Source of the DNA: Bifidobacterium sp.
GTDB lineage: Bacteria; Actinomycetota; Actinomycetes; Actinomycetales; Bifidobacteriaceae
Direction of reading: 5' to 3'
Length of the DNA stretch: 64,000 nt
Assembly: GCF_022640935.1 (NCBI RefSeq)
Contig: NZ_JALCCV010000007.1
Coordinates: 1 to 64,000 of the forward strand
How positions within the stretch are numbered: position 1 is the stretch's first letter; every line of letters starts with the position of its first letter. The notes under the pieces are model-generated. The model saw nothing but the letters and a program-made list of their open reading frames with translations. It was not told the DNA's origin and made no database searches. The position numbers and the translations under genes were made by a program. This document shows positions 10,178 to 20,947 of this stretch, piece by piece.

Positions 10178-11509
10178 ATGAAAGCAAGACCAGGATTCGG
10201 GCCAAGCGTATTCGCAGACACCGGCGACTATGTCGCGTTGGATATCAAAACCACCGGGCTGGACCCCGGCGTGGACGACATCATCGAGATCGGAGCCATC
10301 AAAGTCAAGGGCGGCAAGTCGATGGAAAGCTTCGAGTCGCTGTTCAACCCGGGCCGCCATATACCGGAAGGCGAGGCGGGCAGGACAGGGATCTGCGACG
10401 CCGATGTCGCGAATGCCCCGAGAATCGATGCCGGCGCCGACAACAGGCTTAAAGAGTTCCTCGACTGGCTGGGGAATTCGCTCGTCGTCGCGCACGCCGC
10501 GAGATTCCCTCTGCGCTTCCTTTACGACAATGCGGAAGACTTGGGATTCGGCCTCGTGCGCAATAGTTTCGTCGACACGATGAGGCTCGCCCGCTATCTG
10601 TACCCGACAGCTCCGGGCTATGCGCTGCAGGATCTTCTCGCTCATCTCGGCATCGCCGAATCGCAGGAGAACCGTGCGCTTCCCGACGCTTGCATGGCGC
10701 ACATGCTGTACGAGCGTATGCGCGCAGATGCCGCGGATCGCGGTATCGAACTCAAAGATCGTGCGTCCCGGTACGAGCCGGTGAAGGAAGTCTGCCGGCC
10801 AAAGGGGAATCTGCTGGTGTTCGAGGCATGGGAGAAGCCGGTTCCCGACGAATTGTTCGCAGGAAAGACATTCGTGTTCACCGGCACCTTGATGAAAATG
10901 GGCAAGGAAAGCGCCGAGCAGGCCGTCGTCAATCTTGGCGGGCGCACATCGTCGAGCGTGTCGAAGAAGACCGATTGCCTCGTTGTGGGCGATGCGGATT
11001 TGAACGCTCCGGCGCTGCGCAAAGGCGGCGCGACCAGCAAACTGAAACGCGCGTCGGAGCTTAAAGACGGCGGGCGGGATATTTCGATCATCTCACAGAA
11101 CGGGTTCTACGACATGCTCGGGTGGGCTCTGGCCACGGCGGTCCCCGCGTACCACGTGACGGAGGGGATGATGCGCGTCGAGGACAAGACGGCGCGTCCG
11201 GCGAACGACAGGCCTGAAGGCGAGGAGACCGGGCATCTTCGCGAGATGCGGATCACGGTTGCGCCTGATAGCCATGAACAGATCGGAAAATACCGGGGCG
11301 AAACATGGGTCTGGGTGTCTGCCGTGCATGGCGCCATTCCCGAAGGCCCCGGGACGGGCAAGCCGACCATCCTGATAAGGCTCGACGGTTCCCTCGTCGG
11401 CTGGCTTCCGGCAGCGACGGCTAAAAAACTTGACGGCCAGATAGACGAATCCGCTTCGGTAGGCAGGGCGTTCATCGGCAAGGACGGCAAGGTGAAGCTG
11501 TTCTTGTGA
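10178..11509 (+). CDS. DEDDh 3'-5' exonuclease (DnaQ-like) fused to BRCT domain
   Basis: YVALDIKTTGLDPGVDDIIEIGAIKV, VVAHAARFPLRFL, ENRALPDACMAHMLY; BRCT KTFVFTGTLMKMGKESAEQAVVNLGGRTSSSVSKKTDCLVVGD; ATG 10178 with AGGAG. Confidence 0.85.
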   Translation: MKARPGFGPSVFADTGDYVALDIKTTGLDPGVDDIIEIGAIKVKGGKSMESFESLFNPGRHIPEGEAGRTGICDADVANAPRIDAGADNRLKEFLDWLGNSLVVAHAARFPLRFLYDNAEDLGFGLVRNSFVDTMRLARYLYPTAPGYALQDLLAHLGIAESQENRALPDACMAHMLYERMRADAADRGIELKDRASRYEPVKEVCRPKGNLLVFEAWEKPVPDELFAGKTFVFTGTLMKMGKESAEQAVVNLGGRTSSSVSKKTDCLVVGDADLNAPALRKGGATSKLKRASELKDGGRDISIISQNGFYDMLGWALATAVPAYHVTEGMMRVEDKTARPANDRPEGEETGHLREMRITVAPDSHEQIGKYRGETWVWVSAVHGAIPEGPGTGKPTILIRLDGSLVGWLPAATAKKLDGQIDESASVGRAFIGKDGKVKLFL

Positions 11510-11610
11510 CCCCGGACGGCCTGCGGACGCAACATGCGCGCGCAGTTTGGAGGCCACGTCACCAAAGCGTAAGACAACACGAGCAGCACGGGCAAGGCAA
11601 CCGCAGCACG

Positions 11611-11659
11611 GTCCGGCATCCGCGAATCATGTAATCCATGTATCCAGCGGATGCCGGAC
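11611..11659. terminator. 13-bp-stem hairpin downstream of the exonuclease gene
   Basis: GTCCGGCATCCGC - 23 nt loop - GCGGATGCCGGAC. Confidence 0.4.
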
Positions 11660-11976
11660 TGTCATTATGCCAGGGTGCACCTGAACGGGCATGGATCGTG
11701 CGTCATCTGCAGCCATAACGGTTGTCGATTCGGTACTACACTTTCACGCTGCGGCGCACCGTGAAACACACTCTTATCGTGCTTCGGTTATCCTACGTCG
11801 CGTAGGTGATTACGGGAGGTCTGGCGGATTCGCGCGGCGAATCTACAACCGGCGGAACACACCGGACAATCGTGCACAGGCCGCCTGGTGCTGGGGCATT
11901 TAGGCAGCTAATCGTATAGCATGTAATGAGCGGTAGTCACTTCATCGTAGGCAATGGACATAGGCAAAGGAACGTC

Positions 11977-12543
11977 ATGGCTGCACAATGGATCCGCGTC
12001 ACGCGCGACGAGGAATCGGGCATGCCGACCATGCTTGTGAGGGCCGTCGTCATCGCCGGAGTGTTGTGTGCGGGCGAGCTGATATGCGCTCCGATTTACG
12101 TGAATCTGACGCATGGCAGAATCGCGTTGCTTCCGTGGGCGATGGTGGCGTGCCTGCTTGCCGTGGCGTTCACCTATACCGTCGGGTTCGCTTTGTTGTG
12201 GTGCGTCGAGTCGCTGTGCGGCAGATTGCGGCCTTCCCTTATGCCGGTCGCGTATGGGATCGCTGGCTTGATCGGGTTCGCAGCATGGGGGTACGCGGTT
12301 TATCCGGCATTTCTTGACTCTATTCTGAGGCCGTTGGGCCTCTCGGGTCTCAGTGGCTCAGCGCTTGTTGCTGTTGGTTTCAATTGCGCGGTCTTGGGCT
12401 TCGCCTCGTTCTTCCTCGGCTCCATGGCGCCCAGATTCCTTTCTCGCCGCAAGGGCGTGGTCATTGGAATCGGTGTGCTGACCTTGCTGTTCGCGGCGTT
12501 TGGCGCATACACGGTCGCCAGCGTGTACGCGGTACTGTATTGA
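11977..12543 (+). CDS. Integral membrane protein of unknown function
   Basis: MAAQWIRVTRDEESGMPTMLVRAVVIAGVLCAGELICAPIYV... about 5 hydrophobic segments. Confidence 0.7.
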   Translation: MAAQWIRVTRDEESGMPTMLVRAVVIAGVLCAGELICAPIYVNLTHGRIALLPWAMVACLLAVAFTYTVGFALLWCVESLCGRLRPSLMPVAYGIAGLIGFAAWGYAVYPAFLDSILRPLGLSGLSGSALVAVGFNCAVLGFASFFLGSMAPRFLSRRKGVVIGIGVLTLLFAAFGAYTVASVYAVLY

Positions 12544-12562
12544 TCTGAGGAAAGGTCGCGAA

Positions 12563-14026
12563 ATGTTCAGCGTGCTTGACATGTTTACCATTGGCGTGGG
12601 GCCGAGTTCCTCACATACCGTCGGGCCGATGCGCGCGGCCAACGCGTTCGTGTCGTCCTTGCGCGATTCAGGCGTGCTCACGCAGGTTGCCCGCGTGCGC
12701 ACGGTGCTCTATGGCTCGCTGGCGATGACCGGCATGGGGCACGGCACGGATCGTGCCGCCGTGGCCGGTCTGGAGGGCAGTTTGCCGTCCACGGTCGACA
12801 CTGAGCACTTGCTCACCATCAAGCGGGAATGCAAACAGCGTGGGACGCTTGCGCTCGCCGGTGAACACAGCATTGCGTTTGATTATGACCGCGATGTCGT
12901 CTTCGAATTGTGGCAGCGGCTCGCCGCGCATCCCAATGGCATGCGCTTCCAGGCTTTCGATGACGCAGGCGACATCGTCGACGAGCAGGTGTGGTATTCC
13001 ATCGGCGGCGGTTTCATACGCCCCGGGGGCAGGAACGATCTGATGATCGGCATCCATGAGCAGTCTCCGAAAGGCAGCACGTTCGCCGAACGCGACGACG
13101 ACACGCAGCGGGTCGATTTCGGGCCTCGGGCGCCGTATCACTTCGCTTCGTGCTCCGAGTTGATCGCTATGTGCGAGCGTACCGGGCTGTCGATATGCGA
13201 AATCGTCTGGGCCAACGAGAGTGCGATGCGGCCCGCCGACGAAGTACGTGGGCAATTGTTACGCGTCTGGGAGCTTATGCGCAACTGCATCATGGCGGGC
13301 TGCACCAGCGGGCAGGCGACATTGCCCGGTGGCCTTGAGGTCAGGCGACGCGCGCCCAAGATGTACCGCACGCTATCGTCGAACAGCGATGTGCTGTGCC
13401 GCGATCAGCACCGCGCCGATGCGGTGCTCGAATCCTCCGACGCCGCGTGGGTGAACCTGTTCGCGCTGGCCGTGTGCGAGGAGAACGCCGGTGGAGGACG
13501 CATCGTCACGGCGCCGACCAATGGAGCCGCAGGCATCATACCCGCCGTGCTGCAGTATTACTGGACGTTTGTCGACGGCGCGGGCGAGGACGGCATCGTG
13601 CGCTTCCTGCTCACGGCCGGAGCCATCGGCTACTTGTTCAAACGCAATGGTTCGATCTCGGGTGCCGAGGTCGGTTGCCAGGGCGAGGTCGGCTCGGCCT
13701 GCTCGATGGCCGCCGCCGGATTGTGCGAAGTGATGGGCGGCACGCCTCGTCAGGTCGAGAATGCGGCGGAAATCGGCATCGAACACCACTTGGGTCTCAC
13801 TTGCGACCCGGTGGGCGGTCTGGTTCAGATCCCATGCATCGAGCGCAACGCGATGGCGGCGAACACCGCGATCAACGCGGTGCGCATGGCCATGTTCGGC
13901 GACGGCTCGCACCTGGTCAGCCTCGATCAGGCGATCAAGACGATGATGGACACCGGAGCGGACATGATGTCGAAATACAAGGAGACGTCGCAAGGCGGTC
14001 TCGCCGTCAACGTCGTGGAATGCTGA
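12563..14026 (+). CDS. sdaA: L-serine ammonia-lyase (single-chain iron-sulfur type)
   Basis: [82 protein letters not shown]. Confidence 0.95.
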   Translation: MFSVLDMFTIGVGPSSSHTVGPMRAANAFVSSLRDSGVLTQVARVRTVLYGSLAMTGMGHGTDRAAVAGLEGSLPSTVDTEHLLTIKRECKQRGTLALAGEHSIAFDYDRDVVFELWQRLAAHPNGMRFQAFDDAGDIVDEQVWYSIGGGFIRPGGRNDLMIGIHEQSPKGSTFAERDDDTQRVDFGPRAPYHFASCSELIAMCERTGLSICEIVWANESAMRPADEVRGQLLRVWELMRNCIMAGCTSGQATLPGGLEVRRRAPKMYRTLSSNSDVLCRDQHRADAVLESSDAAWVNLFALAVCEENAGGGRIVTAPTNGAAGIIPAVLQYYWTFVDGAGEDGIVRFLLTAGAIGYLFKRNGSISGAEVGCQGEVGSACSMAAAGLCEVMGGTPRQVENAAEIGIEHHLGLTCDPVGGLVQIPCIERNAMAANTAINAVRMAMFGDGSHLVSLDQAIKTMMDTGADMMSKYKETSQGGLAVNVVEC

Positions 14027-14203
14027 ATACGCGCTGTCGATGGTCCAATGTCATGGGTCGGGCTTCGCCGAGGGGTATCTGCGTGCCCGTTGTGCCGCGC
14101 CCTGCGGCACGCTGTCGGCGTGAGGACGCGACTAGTGCTAGGCTAAGTCACATTGTGTTTCAGGGAACACTGGTTAGGTAACATTGAGCGTAAGGAGGCC
14201 AAT

Positions 14204-14611
14204 ATGACAGCAGGCATGCCGCAGGTCAACGCCGAGTTCGGCGCGGCGCCGGTGATCGCTTTCCCCGCGCCCGAACCGCCCGCCGGACTCAAAGTCGAGG
14301 AGATCGTCGAAGGCGAAGGCCCGATGGTGCGCCGCGGCGACACCGTCACCGTGAATTATCATGGCGTGGTCTGGGGCGGCGACGCCCCCTTCGACTCCAG
14401 CTTCGACCGCCATCAGCCGGCTAGCTTCGGCATTGGCGTCGGCCAAGTCATCCAAGGATGGGACAGGACTGTGCCCGGGCACAACATCGGCTCGCGCCTA
14501 GTTGTGTCGATTCCGCCGGAGTACGGATATGGTTCCCAGGGCATGCCCCAGGCCGGCATTGGCGGCACGGACACTTTGGTGTTCGTCATCGATATCATAT
14601 CGACGCGCTGA
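14204..14611 (+). CDS. FKBP-type peptidyl-prolyl cis-trans isomerase
   Basis: GDTVTVNYHGVVWGGDAPFDSSFDRHQPASFGIGVGQVIQGWDRTVPGHNIGSRLVVSIPPEYGYG. Confidence 0.93.
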   Translation: MTAGMPQVNAEFGAAPVIAFPAPEPPAGLKVEEIVEGEGPMVRRGDTVTVNYHGVVWGGDAPFDSSFDRHQPASFGIGVGQVIQGWDRTVPGHNIGSRLVVSIPPEYGYGSQGMPQAGIGGTDTLVFVIDIISTR

Positions 14612-14743
14612 GGGCAGTGTGTGCAATAACCGCGCCGGCTATGAATATGCCGGCGCTTCGTCATAAATACGAGTGGCGCGGCGCAATCGCAGATGAATGC
14701 GCACCGCGCACCCGCACGATATCAACAAAGGTCAGGAGGCAAC

Positions 14744-15223
14744 ATGGCCGAGGAAAAGACGATTCTGCTGACGCAGGAGGCCTATGACAAGCTCAAGCAA
14801 GAGCTCGCCCATCGCGAGGGCGAATACCGCGACGAGATCACCGAGCGCATAGCCACGGCGCGCGCCGAAGGCGATCTGTCGGAAAATGGGGGATATCAGG
14901 CCGCCCGCGAGGAGCAGGGCAAAAACGAAGGACGCGTCAACGAGCTCATCGTCAAGCTGCGCAACGCCAAGATACTCGAGGCGCCCCAAGCGGGCATCGT
15001 GGGCAACGGCTCCGTGGTGACTTTGGAGCTGGCGGGCAAGGAGATGGTCTACGTGCTGGGTTCACGCGATATCGCCGTAGCCACCGAATACGACGTCATC
15101 AGCCCTGAGTCGCCGATCGGCACCGCCATCATGGGCGCGAAGAAGGGCGATGCGGTAAGCTACAAGACGCCCAGCGGTCGGGAGATTTCAGTCACGGTCA
15201 AGGATTCCCAGCCACTGTCCTGA
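14744..15223 (+). CDS. greA: Transcription elongation factor GreA
   Basis: ILLTQEAYDKLKQELAHREGEYRDEITERIATARAEGDLSENGGYQAAREEQGKNEGRV; C-terminal SPIGTAIMGAKKGDAVSYKTPSG. Confidence 0.96.
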   Translation: MAEEKTILLTQEAYDKLKQELAHREGEYRDEITERIATARAEGDLSENGGYQAAREEQGKNEGRVNELIVKLRNAKILEAPQAGIVGNGSVVTLELAGKEMVYVLGSRDIAVATEYDVISPESPIGTAIMGAKKGDAVSYKTPSGREISVTVKDSQPLS

Positions 15224-15248
15224 CGCTGCGAAGTCGGCGACGATGTGA

Positions 15249-15286
15249 TTTCCCTATGCCAATTGCTTGGCATAGGGAAACTTTTA
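15249..15286 (+). terminator. Terminator after greA
   Basis: TTTCCCTATGCC-AATTGCTT-GGCATAGGGAAA then CTTTT. Confidence 0.8.
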
Positions 15287-15435
15287 TATGGCATGGCGGC
15301 GTTTCGCGTTTTGCTGTGGGTGCGTCCGCGGATTTTGCAGCTCTCCCAGATTCCTGACTTTGTTGTTCGCGTCTGCATAGGTACGGCTTGGCTTGCGGGA
15401 TGCGCAGAGGGACAGATGAATTGGTTGGGTGGCGT

Positions 15436-16320
15436 TCACCACATGTTGACGATGACCATATAGATGGCCACCATATGACAGGCGTATCCGGCTACGGTGC
15501 CGAGATGGAATATCTCATGGAAACCGAAGATGTGCGGCCACGGGTCGGGCTTGCGCAGCCCATAGACGACAGCGCCTGTGATGTAGCATGCGCCGCCAGC
15601 GGCAATCAGGACCACGGCAGCTGGGCCTGCCGCCGGGGAGATCCAGAACAGGCGCATGAACGCCAATCCTGACACGCCGAATACGATGTAGACGATGACA
15701 TAGAGCCAGCGCGGAGCGTTGATCCAGATCACATGGATGACCAGCGCCACAAGCGTGCAGCTCCACATGCCCACGATGATGGAGGTGCGCCAGAAGGCGT
15801 CGAGCGCAAAGGAGACCGGCGTGTAGGTGCCGGCGATCAGCAGAAAGATGTTGACGTGGTCGATGCGTCTCAGCACGTCGGTGACCCGCGGCGACCAGTC
15901 GCCCAGATGATAGGCGGCGGAGTTGATGAAGAGGAACGCCGAGCATGCCATGAACACGGCGCACGCCCATTTGAGCCCTGTCCCGTGCGCCAGACAGATC
16001 AGCACGATGCCGGCAGCCAACGCCAGAGGAGCGGCGAGCGCATGAATCCAGCCGCGCATGAGCGGCTTGGGCCTGCCATGCACGTCGAGCCGAATCCTGT
16101 GCTCTTTTTCGCTCGTCGGCACGCCCTCGATGCGCACGGCGCGGGTGTCGCCTCGCGCAATGATGGCTGCAGCCCGCTGTTCGGCTGAGCGGCGCACGCA
16201 ATCGGCTCTATGATGCGCCTTGACGCGGGCTGCCTCGGCCTTGGCATGTATCGCCTGCCTGCGCGCCATTATGGCAGTGCGCTGCCTGTCGTCGGATTCA
16301 GGATGGTTCGCTGTGTTCAT
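15436..16320 (-). CDS. Hemolysin III / YqfA family membrane protein
   Basis: PLMRGWIHALAAPLALAAGIVLICLAHG, SAAYHLGDWSP...RIDHVNIFLLIAGTYTPVSFAL, HEIFHLGTVAGYACHMVAIY. Confidence 0.88.
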   Translation of the reverse strand: MNTANHPESDDRQRTAIMARRQAIHAKAEAARVKAHHRADCVRRSAEQRAAAIIARGDTRAVRIEGVPTSEKEHRIRLDVHGRPKPLMRGWIHALAAPLALAAGIVLICLAHGTGLKWACAVFMACSAFLFINSAAYHLGDWSPRVTDVLRRIDHVNIFLLIAGTYTPVSFALDAFWRTSIIVGMWSCTLVALVIHVIWINAPRWLYVIVYIVFGVSGLAFMRLFWISPAAGPAAVVLIAAGGACYITGAVVYGLRKPDPWPHIFGFHEIFHLGTVAGYACHMVAIYMVIVNMW

Positions 16321-16494
16321 TGCTCCTCCACTGTCCTATGTTACGCAAGCGTAACCTACGTTATCGTAACCGTAGGCGTTGTCAAGCGCGGCGACGCGTC
16401 CGAGGTCGTCAGAAACCCGTACGGAGCCCTGCAACCGCAACCGCGCGCATAAAATCCACGCCCATCTGGCCAGTCCGAGGCTTTGCTGCGTATG

Positions 16495-18012
16495 ATGGAT
16501 TCCATGGCTGATTTCACTCACATTCTTGCAACACGCCCTGATTTCGATGACAGCGATCGTGAATGGCTCCACCATCTCGTCGCCGACTGGCAGGTCATCG
16601 CCGATCTGAGTTTCGCCGACCTGCTGCTCATCCTACAGAAAGGCGATGGAAGTTATGTCGTCGCCGAGCAGTGCCGCCCGTCCACGGTGATGACGCTGCG
16701 CATTGATGACGTCGTAGGCAATGAGCTCAAAGACGACCTGATCGGCGAGGTGGATACGGCGATGCGTTCGAACAGCACCGTGCGTTCGAGCGTGCTGCGC
16801 GATGTGGGCCGTTCGACGGTATGCAATGTCTACGCTCCCGTGCATCACAATGGCAAAACGCTCGGCGTCGTCATCCGTGAAACGAATATGTCCACGCGCG
16901 AATCCAACGGTCGATACGAATCCGAAAGCATCAACGCAGGTAAGCAGCTGTTCGAAATGATTCCGCGCGAGCAGTTCCCGTACCATGATCCGGTGATGAA
17001 TCAGCGCCACAACGCCCGCGTCTCCGATGGCTTCATCCTGCTGACTGTCGACGGCGTGGTACGCTACTCTTCGCCCAATGCCATCAGCTGCTTCAGGCGT
17101 CTCGGCGCAGTGACCACAATGCAGGGGCAGTATCTGAGCGAAATCGGCACGCAACTGCTGCACACGAAGGATCCGGTCCCCGAAACGCTGCCGTTGGTGC
17201 TCTCCGGCAAGGCCGCCGTCGATTCCGAGCTGAATGCAAACCGCTCCGTGGTTTCGATCCGCTCGTTGCCGCTGGTCGACGCCAATGGCCGCTCCGGCGC
17301 CTTGGTGCTGTGCCGTGACGTGACTGAGCTGCGCAGACGCGACCAGGAGCTGCAGACCAAGGATGCCACGATCTCCGAAATCCACCACCGGGTCAAGAAC
17401 AACCTGCAAGCCGTGTCTGCCTTGCTGCGGCTGCAGGCGCGCAAGACCAAATCGCAGGAGGTCAAGAACGAGCTTGCCGAGGCCCAGCGGCGCGTACAGA
17501 CGATCGCCATGGTGCACGAGGGCCTGAGCCAGACCGCCGATGAGATGGTGGATTATGACAAGGTGATCTCGAACCTGCTCAAGATGACTGTGGACCTCGC
17601 CACTATGCGCGATCAGCACATCCATATCGACTACATCGGGTCCTTCGGTATGATGCCGGCCCAAGATGCTACGCCGCTGTCTCTGGTGCTTACCGAGTTG
17701 ATCACCAACGCCGTCGAACATGGCTTCGAAGGGCGCAAAGAAGGGCGCATCACCATTTCGGTGGGTCGTGGCGGCAACAACCTCAATGTCGTCGTCGAAG
17801 ACGACGGATCAGGCTTGGACACTGAGGAGGACAACGGCATGGCGCGTTCCTCCGGGTCGGGCCTAGGCACGCAGATCATCAACACTTTCGTCACGAACGA
17901 TTTCGGCGGCACCGTGCATTGGGAGCCCCGGCGTGAAGGCGGCACCAGAGTGATCCTCGACATGCGACTGCGCGCGGCCCAGGATCCGCAGGATGACAGC
18001 ACGACGTTCTGA
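16495..18012 (+). CDS. pdtaS: Sensor histidine kinase of PdtaS type (GAF/PAS, HisKA_2)
   Basis: DFDDSDREWLHHLVADWQVIADLSFADLLL; ISEIHHRVKNNLQAVSALLRLQARKTKSQEVKNELAEAQRRVQTIAMVHEGLSQ; HATPase motifs. Confidence 0.88.
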   Translation: MDSMADFTHILATRPDFDDSDREWLHHLVADWQVIADLSFADLLLILQKGDGSYVVAEQCRPSTVMTLRIDDVVGNELKDDLIGEVDTAMRSNSTVRSSVLRDVGRSTVCNVYAPVHHNGKTLGVVIRETNMSTRESNGRYESESINAGKQLFEMIPREQFPYHDPVMNQRHNARVSDGFILLTVDGVVRYSSPNAISCFRRLGAVTTMQGQYLSEIGTQLLHTKDPVPETLPLVLSGKAAVDSELNANRSVVSIRSLPLVDANGRSGALVLCRDVTELRRRDQELQTKDATISEIHHRVKNNLQAVSALLRLQARKTKSQEVKNELAEAQRRVQTIAMVHEGLSQTADEMVDYDKVISNLLKMTVDLATMRDQHIHIDYIGSFGMMPAQDATPLSLVLTELITNAVEHGFEGRKEGRITISVGRGGNNLNVVVEDDGSGLDTEEDNGMARSSGSGLGTQIINTFVTNDFGGTVHWEPRREGGTRVILDMRLRAAQDPQDDSTTF

Positions 18013-18104
18013 CGCCTATGTCAGGTTGATTCCAGATCGGTATTATCCCGGGCGTTCCATCGCATGCCCATAACGTGCACGAGTGGATTATCATATCGAA
18101 AATA

Positions 18105-18142
18105 CGGTTGGGGCTTCCGGAAAATCCCGGAAGCCCCAACCG
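18105..18142. terminator. Bidirectional terminator between convergent pdtaS and whiB
   Basis: CGGTTGGGGCTTCCGG-AAAATC-CCGGAAGCCCCAACCG, perfect 16-bp stem. Confidence 0.8.
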
Positions 18143-18208
18143 TTACCAACATGTAGTCAGCTGCCTAATGGCGATCGCAAATCGGCCAACAAATCGAAAC
18201 CGTCGATA

Positions 18209-18487
18209 TCAGATTTGCATCTGCATGTTCTGCGATCGGCGCGCGCGCATGGCGCGACGTTTCAGGGCGCGGCGCTCGTCTTCGCTCAACCCGCCCCACA
18301 CACCATAGTCTTGGTTGGTGTCGAGCGCGCACTTCAGGCAGGCATCGATTACCTTGCAAGTGCGGCATACGGCCTTGGCCTCTTCGATCTGCTGGTACGC
18401 CGCGCCGGTGTTGCCCACGGGGAAGAACAGCTCCGGATCCTTGTCGCGGCATGCCGCCTTCGCGCGCCAGTCAAAAGCACTGCTCAT
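18209..18487 (-). CDS. WhiB-family iron-sulfur transcriptional regulator
   Basis: Four Cys (AACRDKD, AVCRTCKVIDACLKCAL) and GVWGGLSEDERRALKRRAMR. Confidence 0.95.
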   Translation of the reverse strand: MSSAFDWRAKAACRDKDPELFFPVGNTGAAYQQIEEAKAVCRTCKVIDACLKCALDTNQDYGVWGGLSEDERRALKRRAMRARRSQNMQMQI

Positions 18488-18856
18488 CACATTCGCCTTC
18501 CTGTTGAAACCATGATTACGCATGAATGTGATCCACGGCAAACACGCAAAACATGACCTTCGCGATCATATCCCATGTATCCGCGATGCGAATCGGCCGC
18601 TCTCATGGCATCATCTGCTGTACATTCCCTACTAGATAAGCACGAACGCGTCGACTTTTCAAGACCTTTCATGCACAAGAAGATCTCACTCCACCCGAGT
18701 TGACCGAAAGAGGGCGGCAGACAGGGGCAGCCGTGGCCTGGTAGATCGGGAAGGGTGTGGCATGGACGCGGAGTCATGCGGTCTAGGGCCATACCTGGCG
18801 ACGAAAACAGCGAGGGGGGAGCGGCTGAGGCCAGGGGCAGCTATGCGGCAAGATGC

Positions 18857-20947
18857 CTATGCCACATATGAGTGTGTCGCAGGGCTTCGAGATGCAGCTG
18901 AGACAGGCTGAGCGCATTGCACGAGCATGGCATTCGCGTCGCGCAGCAGCACTGCACGGCCTGCGATTGAGTACGTCTCTTGGTCAAACGTGGACAGGAT
19001 GCCCGCAGGGATGCCGTTCATGAGATCAACGGCGCGCTCCCCTGTCGGCAGCACAATACGAATGGTGCAATGCTCGGGGAAACGCAGATGCCGTGTGCTG
19101 TGCAAGGCGAATACCACGGTGACGGCGGGATCTTTCAGCGCCCGACGCAATTCGCCGGCCTTTGGGTCGGTGGACAGCGGATCCATCCATTCGTCGGCGT
19201 CGTCGATCAACCACATCGTATGCCGCACGTTTGGCCGATGGCAGCCACGTGCGGCACCCTCATCCGATGCGTCGCCAAGCTGCATGGGGAACGATCTGGC
19301 ATTTTCCGCCATCCGGAGAATCTGCCCGGCATGCGTACTCCCGTCGGCTCGCAAGTCAGCAATCCGCTGTGACGATTCAGCCCAAATATTCGGCGGCATG
19401 CCGTCGTGCTTGCGGTCAGTCCACCGCACCTGCAGCCCGGCCGCTGCATGTGCGAGAGCGCATATCTGCCCGCCAAGCGCGTGCAGCAGCGTCGTTTTGC
19501 CGCGGCCTTGAGAACCGATGATCGCGATGTTGCCACGCCCGACGGGCACGCTTGCCACAATCATATCCACGCCGGTGTCGCCAAGGGCGAACGGCACTGC
19601 ATCACGGGAAACCGTGGGTTCATAACCGAGATGATCGGAGAGTCTGTGCACGCTGCGTGGCAGTGGCGCGCTGAACAGTGCTGGAGAGCTATGCCCGCCT
19701 CGGAAGCGTTGGGCCGACTGCGTCGCGAGCACAAGCCGATCGATGTCGTTGGCCGCGGCGCAGCGGATCGCCTGCGCCTGAGCACCGTCATTGCAGTAGG
19801 CGATTCCGGGAAGTTCCGGACTGATAGCAGCCGCTTTCGCGCTGCCGAGCAGCTCGTGGGATTGCAGGCCATCGCGCACACGCAGGCATATGTTCAGGCT
19901 CATATTGGCCTTCATGTCGGCGCTCACCTGACCTAGCGGATTCTGCGTGCAGGCGATGACATGCATGCCCAAGGACCTGCCGAGCGAGGCAATGCGCGAA
20001 AGCCGGCCCACATAATCGGGCAGCTGGCCGCTCAATGCATGGAATTCGTCGACGACGATCACTAGGGATGCCGGGCGTTCGCGCAGGCCAGTGATGTCTC
20101 CGGCCCGATGCGAGGCGACGAGTCGTTCACGCCGGGAGAGTTCGTTCTCGACCGCCAGCAGCGCGCGCACGGCATGGTTCAGATCGAGGTCGCACACGCT
20201 GCCCACGACATGCGGCAGCGCTTCAAGACGGGCGAATGCCGATCCTCCTTTGAAGTCCAAGAACACGAATTGCACGCGATCAGGCGGATTGGCGAGAGCC
20301 AAGGCCAAGCACCAGCTTTGCAGCAGCACCGATTTTCCGGAGCCGGTTGTACCAGCGACTAGCGCATGGGGGCCTTGCCGCTCCAAATCGATGGCAAAGG
20401 GCCCGGTTCGGGCCATAGCCATGACTGCGCGCAGTCCAGAAGAACTCAGCCATCCGCGCGATATGGAACGCCAGAGCAGCGGCTCCTCGTCCAAGCCCAG
20501 CAGCGTTTCCAAGGACGGGCAGCGAAGGTCTCGCATATCGTCATCGCGCTGGCTCGAATTGGTGGCAGTCGCGCCAGTTGAAGCCACATTGCTTTGCTGC
20601 TTGCGAGCCGCACGTTCGGACTTTGCCGTAAGTAGGGATGCCAGAGGAATCATGAGGCCCGGAGTGAACATCAGTGCAAAGAGCCAACGGCGCTCAGCCA
20701 CGAGCAGGACGAGCATCATGAGCTGGGCGAGCGCCGGCGTACCATATCGCAATAACGACAGTCTTCTATTCGCCTTGGAATCAGTGACTCTGGAATCAGT
20801 GGCTGCAGAATCATCGGCATTCGTTGCTCGGCTCGGTTGCGCGTGGCGTTGCCGCACGGAAGCGTTTGCGGCGTGCCGGTGCCGCAGGCCAAAGTCAAAT
20901 TGCCGTAATGTCATGCCTTTAAGTGTGACGGTGGCGGTCGGGGACAT
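18857..20947 (-). CDS. FtsK/SpoIIIE-domain (EccC/EssC-like) membrane ATPase with two P-loop domains
   Basis: Hydrophobic TM pair near N-terminus; Walker A HALVAGTTGSGKSVLLQSW and IAIIGSQGRGKTTLLHAL; Walker B ASLVIVVDEFHAL and HTMWLIDDADEW; FLDFKGGSAF. Confidence 0.85.
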   Translation of the reverse strand: MSPTATVTLKGMTLRQFDFGLRHRHAANASVRQRHAQPSRATNADDSAATDSRVTDSKANRRLSLLRYGTPALAQLMMLVLLVAERRWLFALMFTPGLMIPLASLLTAKSERAARKQQSNVASTGATATNSSQRDDDMRDLRCPSLETLLGLDEEPLLWRSISRGWLSSSGLRAVMAMARTGPFAIDLERQGPHALVAGTTGSGKSVLLQSWCLALALANPPDRVQFVFLDFKGGSAFARLEALPHVVGSVCDLDLNHAVRALLAVENELSRRERLVASHRAGDITGLRERPASLVIVVDEFHALSGQLPDYVGRLSRIASLGRSLGMHVIACTQNPLGQVSADMKANMSLNICLRVRDGLQSHELLGSAKAAAISPELPGIAYCNDGAQAQAIRCAAANDIDRLVLATQSAQRFRGGHSSPALFSAPLPRSVHRLSDHLGYEPTVSRDAVPFALGDTGVDMIVASVPVGRGNIAIIGSQGRGKTTLLHALGGQICALAHAAAGLQVRWTDRKHDGMPPNIWAESSQRIADLRADGSTHAGQILRMAENARSFPMQLGDASDEGAARGCHRPNVRHTMWLIDDADEWMDPLSTDPKAGELRRALKDPAVTVVFALHSTRHLRFPEHCTIRIVLPTGERAVDLMNGIPAGILSTFDQETYSIAGRAVLLRDANAMLVQCAQPVSAASRSPATHSYVA

